Source of the DNA: Stieleria neptunia
GTDB lineage: Bacteria; Planctomycetota; Planctomycetia; Pirellulales; Pirellulaceae
Direction of reading: 5' to 3'
NCBI RefSeq assembly: GCF_007754155.1
Contig: NZ_CP037423.1
Span: forward strand, 2,356,001 to 2,420,000
DNA length: 64,000 bases
In this document: positions 56,258 to 64,000 of the stretch, piece by piece
Position numbering within the stretch: the stretch's first letter is position 1
Layout: each line of letters begins with the position of its first letter
Position numbers and translations under genes: made by a program
The notes under the pieces: generated by a model
Seen by the model: only the letters and a program-made list of their open reading frames with translations
Told to the model about the DNA's origin: nothing
The model's database searches: none

Positions 56258-56525
56258 GGCAGGAACGGTCGGGGGGGGATTTCAACTCTGGGCCGGAACC
56301 GGTTCAGATTGAAGATCGGACGAAGGCGGGCGGGGTGGCTGGGAACGGATTATCGCACAAAACGGATGACTTCGCAGGGGGAAATGTGCGGCGTTCTCGG
56401 GCGGTGGCGGTCGTGCGGATTCGGTGAATTTGGCGAATTCAGCTTGACGAACCACCGCACTCTTTGGATCGTAGCAGTGGTGCGATGCAATGAATGTGCG
56501 GAGCAAACACCCAAAACGTGCGCAA

Positions 56526-56942
56526 ATGAACTCCTTGGTCGGCAAAACGATTTCCGTGCTGCTCTGTGGCTTGGTCCTGATGGGCCAATCTGCCGCGTGG
56601 ATTCATGTTGCCACTTGCGAGGGGCATCGCGCCGTCGCGGCATCGCCGGCTAGCTCCGGCGGTGGCCAGTCGTGCCATGATTGCGGGCATCATCACGTCC
56701 ACGACGAGGGGGTGGTTTCGACGCACTCCCACCAGCCCGAAGTCCCGTCTCCGCCGCACTCCCACGATTCCGACGATTGTGCCGTTTGCCAATCGCTCGC
56801 CTGGGCGGCCGGAGAGGTCGTTTCGGATCCGATTCGTTCCACCGGCGACGTTCTGGTGGAGCGTCAGGTGTTGGCGGATTCGCCCTGGGTTGAATCGATT
56901 TCGACGTCTTTGCCGCATCTTCGCGGCCCACCGATCAGCTGA
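56526..56942 (+). CDS. Small exported His/Cys-rich protein (DUF2946-like)
   Basis: About 138 residues from ATG 56526; an ATG at 56490 is an alternative. Signal MNSLVGKTISVLLCGLVLMG, then CHDCGHHHVHDEG and HSHDSDDCAVCQSLAWAA: two C-x2-C pairs flanked by histidines, as in DUF2946 and related metal-linked small proteins. Probably binds copper or zinc in the periplasm; no catalytic motif. It lies downstream of repeat-free DNA and before a tandem family C repeat. Confidence 0.7.
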   Translation: MNSLVGKTISVLLCGLVLMGQSAAWIHVATCEGHRAVAASPASSGGGQSCHDCGHHHVHDEGVVSTHSHQPEVPSPPHSHDSDDCAVCQSLAWAAGEVVSDPIRSTGDVLVERQVLADSPWVESISTSLPHLRGPPIS

Positions 56943-56954
56943 ATGATTTTCCAA

Positions 56955-57007
56955 GTGGGATAGGCTTCCAGCCTGTCATCCCCCGTGGGATAGGCTTCCA
57001 GCCTGTC
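56955..57007. repeat. Family C repeat, two direct copies
   Basis: GTGGGATAGGCTTCCAGCCT occurs twice in direct orientation, 30 bases apart. Other copies of this family form inverted pairs; here the units point the same way. Confidence 0.85.
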
Positions 57008-57133
57008 TTTTCACACGTCTTCCCCGTGGCGTCCCCTGTTGCTTGATCGGAGTGATCGAGCAGGGCGGCCGCGCCCGTTTGGTCGCCGGGCACATGCAAC
57101 CGTTCTCCAAATCATTCTTCATTCAGCAATTCT

Positions 57134-58384
57134 ATGATCATCCATCACGCAACTCGGGCACATGCATCGCGCCCGCGACGGGCCTTTACGCTTGTCGAAT
57201 TACTGGTCGTCATCGCCATCATTGGCATTCTGGTCGGACTGTTGTTGCCGGCCGTTCAAGCGGCGCGGGAAGCGGCCCGTCGCATGAGCTGCAGCAATAA
57301 CTTGAAGCAGCTGGGCATTGCGCTGCACAATTATCACGGCGCCTACAAGCGACTACCGACCTACAAGGGTGGAACTTGGGTCAACGGTTTGGACGGAACA
57401 ACGGACAGCGACAACCGGATGGACCTTTCGATTTGGGTTGGACTGACGCCCTACATGGAGCAGCAAGCGCTGTGGGGGCAGATTTCGAATCCGAACACCG
57501 GCATCGAGAATTCGAACGGCCGACGCACGCCGCCTTGGCCGGCGATGGGGCCGCGGACGTCGCAAGCCAGTTATCCGCCCTGGCAGGTTGAGATCCCGAC
57601 GTTGCGTTGCCCCAGCGATCCGGGGACGGGGCTGCCGGCGATGGGGCGAACCAACTACGCCGCTTGCGTGGGTGATTCCGTGGTGCTGATGGACCAAGGG
57701 CCCTGGTACCAAGTCAACCATGTGGTCACCTCGCCGCCGATCGCCGTCGCCGTTGAAGCCAACGCGTCGTGCCGTGGAGCCTTTGTTGCGCGCAAAAGCA
57801 TGCGATTCCGAGACGTCTTGGACGGATTGTCCAACACGATCTTTGCCGGTGAAATCACAACCGACCTGGGTGACCGCGACAAGCGAACGATCGCCGCAAT
57901 CCGGGGGGAAGACGAAGAGATTCGCGACGAGCCGGATCACTGCGAGCACGAGGGATACATCAGCCCCGATCGACCGCGATTCTGGTCCGACGGAAGCGAC
58001 GGAGGCACGGCGCCGACGTTGGCGGCCAGCAACCAGGGGCGCGGGTTTCGATGGGCCGCCGGAGGAACGGTTTACACGGCGATGAACACCATCCTGCCAC
58101 CCAACAAAGATCTCTGTCTGGGTGGCGAGAGCACCGGCGACGAAAACTCGATGGGGATCGCCCCGCCGAGCAGCCGCCACCAGGGCGGCGTCCACGTGTT
58201 GATGGGAGACGGCGCCGTGATCTTCTTGACCGATTCGATCGAGGCCGGCAACGTTCATCATACGAATGTCTGGAGCGGTGGAACCGGTGAGTCGGTACCG
58301 GGGGCGAAGAGTCCGTATGGATTGTGGGGAGCGTTGGGGACCCGTGCGTCACGCGAGACGGTCCAAGAGCAGCTGAACCAGTAA
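57134..58384 (+). CDS. DUF1559 family prepilin-like protein
   Basis: A 416-residue protein with a type IV prepilin-type N-terminal methylation signal [20 protein letters not shown] (cleavage and methylation around the [10 protein letters not shown]). [21 protein letters not shown] follows and the protein ends with [20 protein letters not shown], the H-x9-DG end motif of the family. It should be processed by a prepilin peptidase. Function in Planctomycetes is unclear, probably pseudopilin-like. Normal length. Confidence 0.93.
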   Translation: MIIHHATRAHASRPRRAFTLVELLVVIAIIGILVGLLLPAVQAAREAARRMSCSNNLKQLGIALHNYHGAYKRLPTYKGGTWVNGLDGTTDSDNRMDLSIWVGLTPYMEQQALWGQISNPNTGIENSNGRRTPPWPAMGPRTSQASYPPWQVEIPTLRCPSDPGTGLPAMGRTNYAACVGDSVVLMDQGPWYQVNHVVTSPPIAVAVEANASCRGAFVARKSMRFRDVLDGLSNTIFAGEITTDLGDRDKRTIAAIRGEDEEIRDEPDHCEHEGYISPDRPRFWSDGSDGGTAPTLAASNQGRGFRWAAGGTVYTAMNTILPPNKDLCLGGESTGDENSMGIAPPSSRHQGGVHVLMGDGAVIFLTDSIEAGNVHHTNVWSGGTGESVPGAKSPYGLWGALGTRASRETVQEQLNQ

Positions 58385-58621
58385 CCCTGGCAAGCAGTCG
58401 TCGTTGTCGATGGCCGCCTGGCCATCTCGCGCCCTCGCGGCACGCCTTCCTGGGGCGAACCGAGCCGAGTGACCCTTGATCTACCACGGAACAATGACGA
58501 ACAAAGTCGTCATCATCGGAGCGTCACGAAAAGGGGGACAGGGTTCGAGAATCTCCGATGCATCAGCGGGGGGCGTCGCGTGGCGTCTTGCTAACCCGTG
58601 CGGACTTCAATCCACAGCCCG

Positions 58622-58735
58622 CTAGCGGGTCACATCGTCCAAACGCTTCAAGAAATTCAGGCCGAATCGACCGTAATCTTGGCCATCGACGTCGCCATCG
58701 CCGTCCGAGCGGCCACGTGCTCCGCTTTTCCACCG
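58622..58735 (-). pseudogene. Relic C-terminus of a dockerin-type-repeat protein
   Basis: Minus-strand frame ending at the TAG at 58622 gives DGDGDVDGQDYGRFGLNFLK then RLDDVTR and stop, the Ca2+-binding loop and helix of a dockerin-type repeat common at the C-terminus of planctomycete secreted proteins. No start or upstream domain was found in frame; the gene body appears lost. Confidence 0.65.
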
Positions 58736-58849
58736 AAAGAGAAGAAATGGAGTCGAAGTAGGCGGCATTCAGTGTATTTGGATCTCTGGTTGCCCGTACG
58801 AGTGCTCTGTGTCTGTGTCTGGGGGCCGGCGGAGTGTCACCTGTTTGAC

Positions 58850-59018
58850 GTTAGCGGAACGGCGCGAGCCGTCCGGTTGCGCTTCAAAAACACTGTGGCA
58901 GACCGGAGGGCTCGCGCCTTGCCGCTACCAATCAGCTGCGTTAGCGGAACGGCGCGAGCCGTCCGGTCGCGTTTCAGGATCACCGTGAAAGACCGGAGGG
59001 CGCGCGCCCTGCCGCTAC
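58850..59018. repeat. Family B repeat, two tandem copies
   Basis: Two direct copies of GTTAGCGGAACGGCGCGAGC-CGTCCGGT ... AGACCGGAGGG ... GCCGCTAC, one after the other, with differing central bases (CGCTTCAAAAACACTGTGG versus CGTTTCAGGATCACCGTGA). They precede the GntR gene. Confidence 0.85.
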
Positions 59019-59074
59019 CAAGATGAGACATGCGGCGACGTCCGCCCCTTGCATCACGGGACACAGCTGCTAAA

Positions 59075-59084
59075 GTCTATAGAC
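59075..59084 (+). promoter_or_regulatory. Candidate operator of the GntR regulator (palindrome GTCTATAGAC)
   Basis: A perfect 10-base palindrome GTCTATAGAC 23 bases before the GTG start of the GntR gene. FadR-type regulators often autoregulate from short palindromes near their own start. This is a motif match only. Confidence 0.3.
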
Positions 59085-59106
59085 CTCTACAAACCTGAGT
59101 GTCGCC

Positions 59107-59808
59107 GTGACTTCCACCCACGCCCAGCTGGCCTACCAGAACCTCCGCTCGCGGTTGATCGCCGGTGAGTTCGCGCCGGGCAGCCGGATTCGCTACGGGC
59201 CGATCGGACGGGAACTGGGGATCAGTGCCACTCCGGTCCGCGAGGCGATGGGGCTGTTGGCCAACGAAGGGTTCGTCGAGCTGGTTCCGCAACTCGGGGC
59301 CGTCGTTCGCACGATCAGTTCGGACGAGTTGGTGGAGCTGTACGAGATGCGTGAAGCCATCGAGCCCTATGCGGCGGCCAAGGCGGCCGAGCGTGCCAGT
59401 CAGGCACAGATCGCCGCCATCGAGCGGGCGCTGGGGCGAATGCGGACGATCGCCGGCAAGGTCGCGAAGATAAAAAACAGGCAAGCCGGTAAACGTGACA
59501 CGGCCGATTTTGAACGAGCCGACCTCGGGTTCCATATGTTGATCATCGACGCGACCGGCAACCAAACGATGGTCCGGTCCAGCGAAAGTTCCAACGCCTT
59601 GGTCCGCGTCTTCGCCGCCGATCGGCACGCGTATGATGCCGCGATCATGGAGGCGACGTGCGACGATCATGCGTCAATCCTTGATGGGATCCGATCCAAG
59701 GATCCCGAGCGCGCCCGCGATGCGATGCAGCGTCACATCGCATCGGGACTTCAGTTGACGCTGCAAGAAATTGAATCCAGAGAAACCAATCGATGGGAAG
59801 TGCCGTGA
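59107..59808 (+). CDS. GntR family transcriptional regulator (FadR/FCD subfamily)
   Basis: A 233-residue repressor-type regulator from the GTG at 59107. N-terminal winged helix-turn-helix ([20 protein letters not shown] and [19 protein letters not shown]), then an all-helical FCD ligand-binding domain ([51 protein letters not shown]). FCD domains bind sugar acids, often with a metal. Immediately upstream of an aldolase gene with which it overlaps, it most likely controls that pathway. Confidence 0.92.
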   Translation: MTSTHAQLAYQNLRSRLIAGEFAPGSRIRYGPIGRELGISATPVREAMGLLANEGFVELVPQLGAVVRTISSDELVELYEMREAIEPYAAAKAAERASQAQIAAIERALGRMRTIAGKVAKIKNRQAGKRDTADFERADLGFHMLIIDATGNQTMVRSSESSNALVRVFAADRHAYDAAIMEATCDDHASILDGIRSKDPERARDAMQRHIASGLQLTLQEIESRETNRWEVP

Positions 59809-60758
59809 CCAATGAAGCGAGTGGACAACGCGTTCCACCCTCCAGCCCTATTTCGCTCCAGGGGATCGTACCACCGTTGGTCACGCCGTTGGCGGACCGC
59901 GATGAGTTGGACCATGCCGGGTTGCAGCGACTGCTGGATCACGTGATCGAGGGTGGCGTCGCTGCGGTGTTTATCCTGGGGACCACCGGCGAGGCCCCGA
60001 GTTTGAGTTACCGATTGCGACGCGAGATGATCGCCGAATCGGTGCGCATCGTCGGCGGCCGTGTGCCGGTGCTGGTCGGGGTGACCGATACCGCTTACGT
60101 CGAAACCGTGAACCTGGCCGAGTATGCCGCCGAGTGCGGAGCGGACGCTGCCGTGCTGACAACGCCCTACTATTTCCCGGCCGGACAGACCGAACTGACG
60201 CGCTACGTGCAGAGCATCACGCCGAAAATCCCCTTGCCGTTGATGCTCTACAACATGCCGGGTTTGACGAAGGTCTGGTTCGAGATCGAGACGCTGAAGC
60301 AATTGTCCGAAATCCCATCGATCATCGGTGTCAAAGACAGCAGCGGTGACCTGGAGTATTTCGAACGACTGTGCCAGTTGAAATCAATTCGCACCGATTG
60401 GCAGGTCTTGATCGGTCCGGAAGCCCTGCTGCCCCAGGCGATGGCGTTGGGAGGCGATGGCGGCGTCAATGGAGGCGCCAACGTCATGCCCAGCGTCTTT
60501 GTCGATTGCTACAAGGCACTCGTCGCCGGTGACACCGAAGCAGTCGATGCGGTGTTGGCAACGATTTTGAAGTTCCAAGAGATCTACGAGATCGGCAAGT
60601 ATGCCTCGCGACACATCAAGGCGACCAAATCCGCACTCTCGCTGATCGGCATCTGCGAAGACCTGCCCGCCGATCCCTTCAACCGGTTCCTCGCCCCGCA
60701 ACGCGAGCAAGTCGCGGAAGTGCTGAGAGAGATCGGGGTCTTGGGAAAGGGGAAGTGA
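59793..60758 (+). CDS. Dihydrodipicolinate synthase / N-acetylneuraminate lyase family aldolase
   Basis: A 321-residue Schiff-base aldolase. Start at ATG 59793, or GTG 59805 with GGGAAG upstream overlapping the GntR stop (GTGA). Motifs: [10 protein letters not shown] (residues 63-72), [12 protein letters not shown] with active-site Tyr153 and [10 protein letters not shown] with Schiff-base Lys181. It cleaves or condenses pyruvate with an aldehyde: likely a sugar-acid or KDG/NANA type lyase given the GntR, sulfatase and symporter next to it, rather than DapA proper. The stop codon is the first bases of a 14-base tandem repeat. Confidence 0.9.
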   Translation: MGSAVTNEASGQRVPPSSPISLQGIVPPLVTPLADRDELDHAGLQRLLDHVIEGGVAAVFILGTTGEAPSLSYRLRREMIAESVRIVGGRVPVLVGVTDTAYVETVNLAEYAAECGADAAVLTTPYYFPAGQTELTRYVQSITPKIPLPLMLYNMPGLTKVWFEIETLKQLSEIPSIIGVKDSSGDLEYFERLCQLKSIRTDWQVLIGPEALLPQAMALGGDGGVNGGANVMPSVFVDCYKALVAGDTEAVDAVLATILKFQEIYEIGKYASRHIKATKSALSLIGICEDLPADPFNRFLAPQREQVAEVLREIGVLGKGK

Positions 60759-60939
60759 TGGGGGCAAGACGATGGGGGCAAGACGATGGGGGCAAGACGA
60801 TGGGGGCAAGACGATGGGGGCAAGACGATGGGGGCAAGACGATGGGGGCAAGACGATGGGGGCAAGACGATGGGGGCAAGACGATGGGTGGCAGAATGAT
60901 GGGGGGCAGAATGATGGGGGCAGAATGATGGGGGGGGAT
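60757..60939. repeat. Minisatellite: GATGGGGGCAAGAC x9 then variants
   Basis: Nine perfect 14-base units from 60757 to 60882, then GATGGGTGGCAGAAT, GATGGGGGGCAGAAT and GATGGGGGCAGAAT. It begins at the stop codon of the aldolase gene (GGAAGTGATGGGGG). The same two unit types occur at 36058-36235 on the other strand, also starting at a stop codon. Confidence 0.95.
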
Positions 60940-60956
60940 TTCAGATTTCAAATAAG

Positions 60957-61009
60957 GTACTCAGTACTCAGTACTCAGTACTCAGTACTCAAGACTCAAG
61001 ACTCAAGAC
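60957..61009. repeat. Heptanucleotide tandem repeat (GTACTCA x5, AGACTCA x2)
   Basis: Five copies of GTACTCA (60957-60991) continue in register with two AGACTCA and a partial unit, ending 13 bases before the ATG of the sulfatase gene. Similar architecture to the 23927-24031 array. Its length could tune the ribosome-binding or promoter spacing of the sulfatase. Confidence 0.9.
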
Positions 61010-61022
61010 CGATTCCGCCTCA

Positions 61023-62468
61023 ATGATTCGAACGATATTCATCTTATGGTTGACGTTGGCGATCACGCCACTCGCTGCGGCAGACGATCGTCCCAATGTG
61101 CTGTTCATTGCGGCGGATGATTTGCGCTGTGATTTGGGTTGCTACGGTCACCCGTTGGTCAAGACGCCGAATTTGGATCGGTTGGCCGCGCGGGGGACTC
61201 GATTCGATCGGGCCTATTGCGCCCAGGCACTTTGCAATCCCGCGCGCAGCAGTTTGCTCACCGGTCGGCGGCCGAACACGCTGGCCCAGTACAATTTGAC
61301 GAAGCATTTTCGCGATGCGATTCCCGACGTCGTGACGTTGCCACAACATTTCAAACAGAACGGCTACTTCGCCCAAAACATTGGCAAAATCTTCCACAAC
61401 TGGGCGACGGAGATTCAGGGCGATCCGGATTCCTGGAGCGTGCCGGCGGTGATGCATTTCGATTCGCACCGACGCGATCTTCCGCAAGTGGAAGGGCAGC
61501 TTCCACGCGATTACGCCGATGCGATTCGTTGCGAATGCCGTGACGTGCCCGACGACGCTTACTTTGACGGGCGGATCACAACGCTTGCGCTCGATGCGCT
61601 GCGGGAACGCGCGGCGTCGCAAGAGCCGTTCTTTTTGGCGGTCGGATTTTGGAAGCCCCATTTGCCGTTCAACGCGCCCAAGAAGTATTGGGACCTGTAC
61701 GATCGCGACCAGATCACGGGGCCGGATTGCCCACAATGGCCGGACGGGACGCCGCGTATCGCCTGGCACAATAGTCAGGAACTGTTGGGCAAGAGCAAGC
61801 CGGCGACGTTGACCGCGGACGACGAACAAGAGCTGCGTCACGGTTACCTTGCCGCGATCAGCTACATGGACGCGCAAGTCGGTCGGCTGCTCGGTGAATT
61901 GGATCGGCTGGAATTGACCGAGCGGACACTGGTCGTGTTCTGGTCCGACCACGGATTCCAGCTTGGCGATCACACGCTGTGGTGCAAGACGTCCAATTTT
62001 GAACTCGACGCCCGCGTGCCCCTGATCATCGCGCCGCCGGAGGGTGTTGCAGTGGATCAGACCGATGCGATCGTGGAACTGCTGGATCTGTACCCGACGA
62101 TCACCGACCTTTGCGGTCTCGATGCACCGAGTGGGCTGGAGGGTGTCAGTCTTCGCCCGCTGATCGATGGCGAGGCGTCTAAGGTCAAACAAGCCGCCCT
62201 GACTCAGCACCCCCGTCCGTCCTACTACGGCAAGTCGATGAAAGCGATGGGGCACAGCATTCGGACGCCGCGATTTCGATACACCGAATGGCGGTCCAGC
62301 GAAGACGGATCACCGGCCGGCGGCGAGCTGGTCGCAGTGGAGTTATACGATCACGACGTGGATCCATCCGAATCGGTCAACCGTGCCGAAGACGGCGACT
62401 ACCAGAGTTATCTTTCGGAGTTGCGAACGATCTTGAATTCGATGGCGGGGGAGCCGAGAGGACAGTGA
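61023..62468 (+). CDS. Sulfatase (formylglycine type)
   Basis: A 481-residue exported sulfatase (signal MIRTIFILWLTLAITPLAAA). Metal-binding Asp residues in IAADDLRCDLG and SDHGFQLGDHTLWCK. Active-site CNPARSSLLTGRR (Cys71) is the C-x-P-x-R site converted to formylglycine. The LGCYGHPLVKTPNLDRLAARG opening and iduronate-2-sulfatase-like layout fit a carbohydrate sulfatase acting on polysaccharide sulfate esters in the periplasm or outside. Its TGA overlaps the symporter ATG. Downstream of a microsatellite. Confidence 0.95.
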   Translation: MIRTIFILWLTLAITPLAAADDRPNVLFIAADDLRCDLGCYGHPLVKTPNLDRLAARGTRFDRAYCAQALCNPARSSLLTGRRPNTLAQYNLTKHFRDAIPDVVTLPQHFKQNGYFAQNIGKIFHNWATEIQGDPDSWSVPAVMHFDSHRRDLPQVEGQLPRDYADAIRCECRDVPDDAYFDGRITTLALDALRERAASQEPFFLAVGFWKPHLPFNAPKKYWDLYDRDQITGPDCPQWPDGTPRIAWHNSQELLGKSKPATLTADDEQELRHGYLAAISYMDAQVGRLLGELDRLELTERTLVVFWSDHGFQLGDHTLWCKTSNFELDARVPLIIAPPEGVAVDQTDAIVELLDLYPTITDLCGLDAPSGLEGVSLRPLIDGEASKVKQAALTQHPRPSYYGKSMKAMGHSIRTPRFRYTEWRSSEDGSPAGGELVAVELYDHDVDPSESVNRAEDGDYQSYLSELRTILNSMAGEPRGQ

Positions 62469-64000
62469 TGATCGCAGCGACATTTTTTACGGGCATCGAC
62501 TGGTTCGTGCTGGTCGTCTACTTCGTCGGCATCCTGGCGATCGGTTTGATCTTTTGGCGGCGCAACAAGTCGGCCGACGACTTCACAGCGGGCGGGCGAT
62601 CGTTGCCGGGATGGCTGTGCGGCATGTCGATCTTCGCAACCTATCTGAGCAGCATCAGCTACCTCGCCTTGCCGGGCAAGGCGTTTGTGGACAATTGGAA
62701 TGCGTTCGCGTTTTCACTCGCCCTGCCTCCGGCTGCCTGGATTGCGGTGCGATACTTTCTGCCGATGTACCGGGCGTCCGGCGAAGTCAGCGCGTATTCG
62801 TTGTTAGAACATCGGTTCGGGTTGTGGGCCCGGCTGTTCGCCAGTTCGTTTTACCTGTTGTTCCAGGTCGCCCGCATCGGCGTCGTGATGTACTTGATGG
62901 CCTTGCCGATGGCGATCCTGTTCGGCTGGGACATCCGCACGCTGATTCTGGTGACCGGGGTGATCGTGACGGCGTATTCCTTCATCGGCGGTATCACGGC
63001 GGTGATCTGGGCCGATGCGATCCAGGCCTTCGTGCTGTTGGGTGGCGCGTTGCTGGCGCTGGCGATCCTGTTGATGGGCATGCCCGAAGGCCCGGTGCAA
63101 GTGTTTGAAGTCGCTGCGTCGGAAGGCAAGTTCTCGTTGGGCAGTCGGTCGTTGACCGAGTGGGCCACACCGACTTTGTGGATCGTGTTGGCGTACGGAT
63201 TGTTTGAAAACCTGAAGAATTTCGGTATCGATCAAAGTTACGTCCAGCGTTACATCGCCTCCAGCAGCGATCGCGAAGCCGCCAAAAGTATCTGGTTGGG
63301 GGCGCTGTTGTACGTCCCCGTCAGCGGTTTGTTCTTGTTCATCGGAACGGCGTTGTATGCCCACTATCAGAATCATCCCGACGACATGGACGCGGTGCGA
63401 AACATCGTGGCGAGTCAAAAGCTGATGCAGGCCGGTGTCGATCCGGATTCCGCCGACTATCAGGTCCAATTGCAAACCACGGCGGACGGGTTGTCGCAAA
63501 CCGACCTGGGCGATCGCGTTTTTCCCCATTTCATTGCGGCGAATCTACCGGTCGGTGCGCGGGGGTTGCTGATCGCGGCCGTGTTCGCGGCGGCCATGAG
63601 TACGGTCTCGACGGGGCTCAATTCGTCGGCAACGTTGGTGATGAGTGACTTTTACAAGCGGCTGTGGCGGCCCGATTCCAGCGACCAGGCCAGCGTCCTC
63701 GTGTTGCGATCGGCGACGTTGGTTTGGGGCACGCTCGGGACGATCGTGGCGTTGATTTTGGTGCGGTTGACCAATAGTGTTTTGGACATTTGGTGGACAC
63801 TCTCGGGCGTGCTCGGCGCAGCGATCATCGGGCTGTTCTTACTGGGCACCACGTCACCGAGACTGCGGGAACGCCCCGCGATTTTCATCCTCGGTGTCGG
63901 TGTCGTCTTGATCGCTTGGATGACGTTTTCCAAAACGGCGTATTGGCCGGCGACGCTCAAGTCCATTGCCAGCCCGTTCCATCCATTCCTGGTCATCGTC
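62468..64000 (+). CDS. Sodium:solute symporter (SSS family), 3' end off window
   Basis: At least 511 residues, cut by the window end. The frame starts MIAATFFTGIDWFVLVVYF at the ATG overlapping the sulfatase stop. SSS marks: NKSADDFTAGGRSLPGWL, ATYLSSISYLALPGKAF, SFIGGITAVIWADAIQAFVL, FGIDQSYVQRYIASSS and AAMSTVSTGLNSSATLVMSDF. About 12 or more membrane helices visible. It imports a solute (sugar, sialic acid or sugar acid in this context) with Na+. The pairing with the sulfatase and aldolase suggests uptake of the desulfated product. Confidence 0.9.
   Translation, partial: MIAATFFTGIDWFVLVVYFVGILAIGLIFWRRNKSADDFTAGGRSLPGWLCGMSIFATYLSSISYLALPGKAFVDNWNAFAFSLALPPAAWIAVRYFLPMYRASGEVSAYSLLEHRFGLWARLFASSFYLLFQVARIGVVMYLMALPMAILFGWDIRTLILVTGVIVTAYSFIGGITAVIWADAIQAFVLLGGALLALAILLMGMPEGPVQVFEVAASEGKFSLGSRSLTEWATPTLWIVLAYGLFENLKNFGIDQSYVQRYIASSSDREAAKSIWLGALLYVPVSGLFLFIGTALYAHYQNHPDDMDAVRNIVASQKLMQAGVDPDSADYQVQLQTTADGLSQTDLGDRVFPHFIAANLPVGARGLLIAAVFAAAMSTVSTGLNSSATLVMSDFYKRLWRPDSSDQASVLVLRSATLVWGTLGTIVALILVRLTNSVLDIWWTLSGVLGAAIIGLFLLGTTSPRLRERPAIFILGVGVVLIAWMTFSKTAYWPATLKSIASPFHPFLVIV

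Larger units (their letters stand above)
58385..59106. other. Gap with decayed dockerin tail and tandem family B repeats
   Basis: About 720 bases without an intact gene. Contents: a decayed minus-strand dockerin tail (58622-58735), two direct family B copies (58850-58927 and 58940-59018) and the promoter region of the GntR gene. Short open frames here translate to Arg/Pro-rich sequence and are not reported. Confidence 0.6.

Noticed and set aside
60757..60939. CRISPR-like array
   Set aside because: Contiguous 14-base units without spacers; it is a minisatellite.

Overview
The window looks like chromosomal DNA of a Planctomycete, most likely Pirellulaceae (Rhodopirellula/Stieleria-like). The evidence is the GC-rich sequence and several lineage-typical families: a LEPR-XLL giant surface protein, PSCyt/DUF1549/DUF1553 plus DUF1501 pairs, a DUF1559 prepilin-like protein, FG-GAP/ASPIC proteins, a C25 peptidase, a sulfatase and an S23-type four-helix protein. 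Genus and species cannot be fixed from the sequence alone. I saw no rRNA, tRNA or CRISPR array. Many start codons were re-chosen to ATG/GTG codons that fit the conserved domain start or signal peptide.

Layout. 0-2.9 kb: 5' part of a giant secreted protein on the minus strand, running off the left edge. 3.3-9.5 kb: housekeeping genes (yidD, an A-type Fe-S carrier, rhomboid protease, MATE exporter overlapping a ComB-like phosphatase, MBL hydrolase, SDR epimerase). 9.5-12 kb: an intact trypsin/PDZ protease followed by a paralogue-like pseudo-protease with a PDZ domain inserted in the protease fold. 12.4-18.4 kb: divergent MnmE-like GTPase, an overlapping zinc-peptidase/ATP-grasp pair, a GT9/MazG pair and a PCD/unknown pair. 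18.6-25.3 kb: minus-strand genes, including a secreted protein with an apparent frameshift at its signal peptide, AvtA, and an S23-type gene beside a decayed copy and a heptamer microsatellite. 25.6-31 kb: fetAB-like iron exporter, zinc-ribbon membrane protein, C25 peptidase, pdxA. 31.5-46.6 kb: membrane protein, lipoprotein, serine hydrolase, a divergent FG-GAP/ASPIC pair, YceH, pyrC, a peptidase-MA-like protein and a DUF4432 protein. 46.6-51.6 kb: accessory island with a tandem dimer of an IS66-family element (two copies, 1898 bp each, 8-bp spacer) among dispersed repeats. 51.7-56.3 kb: DUF1501 + PSCyt/LamG/PSD1 operon. 56.5-64 kb: small His/Cys-rich protein, DUF1559 protein, a decayed dockerin tail, and a catabolic cluster (GntR regulator, DapA-family aldolase, sulfatase, Na+/solute symporter running off the right edge).

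The intergenic DNA is unusually rich in dispersed palindromic repeats. At least six families recur, two of them nested in each other. There are also 7-bp and 14-bp tandem repeats that sit against start or stop codons. These repeats, the pseudo-protease with an inserted PDZ, the peptidase/ATP-grasp pair and the IS66 dimer are the most unusual signals. I did not find a clear-cut new defence or biosynthetic system.
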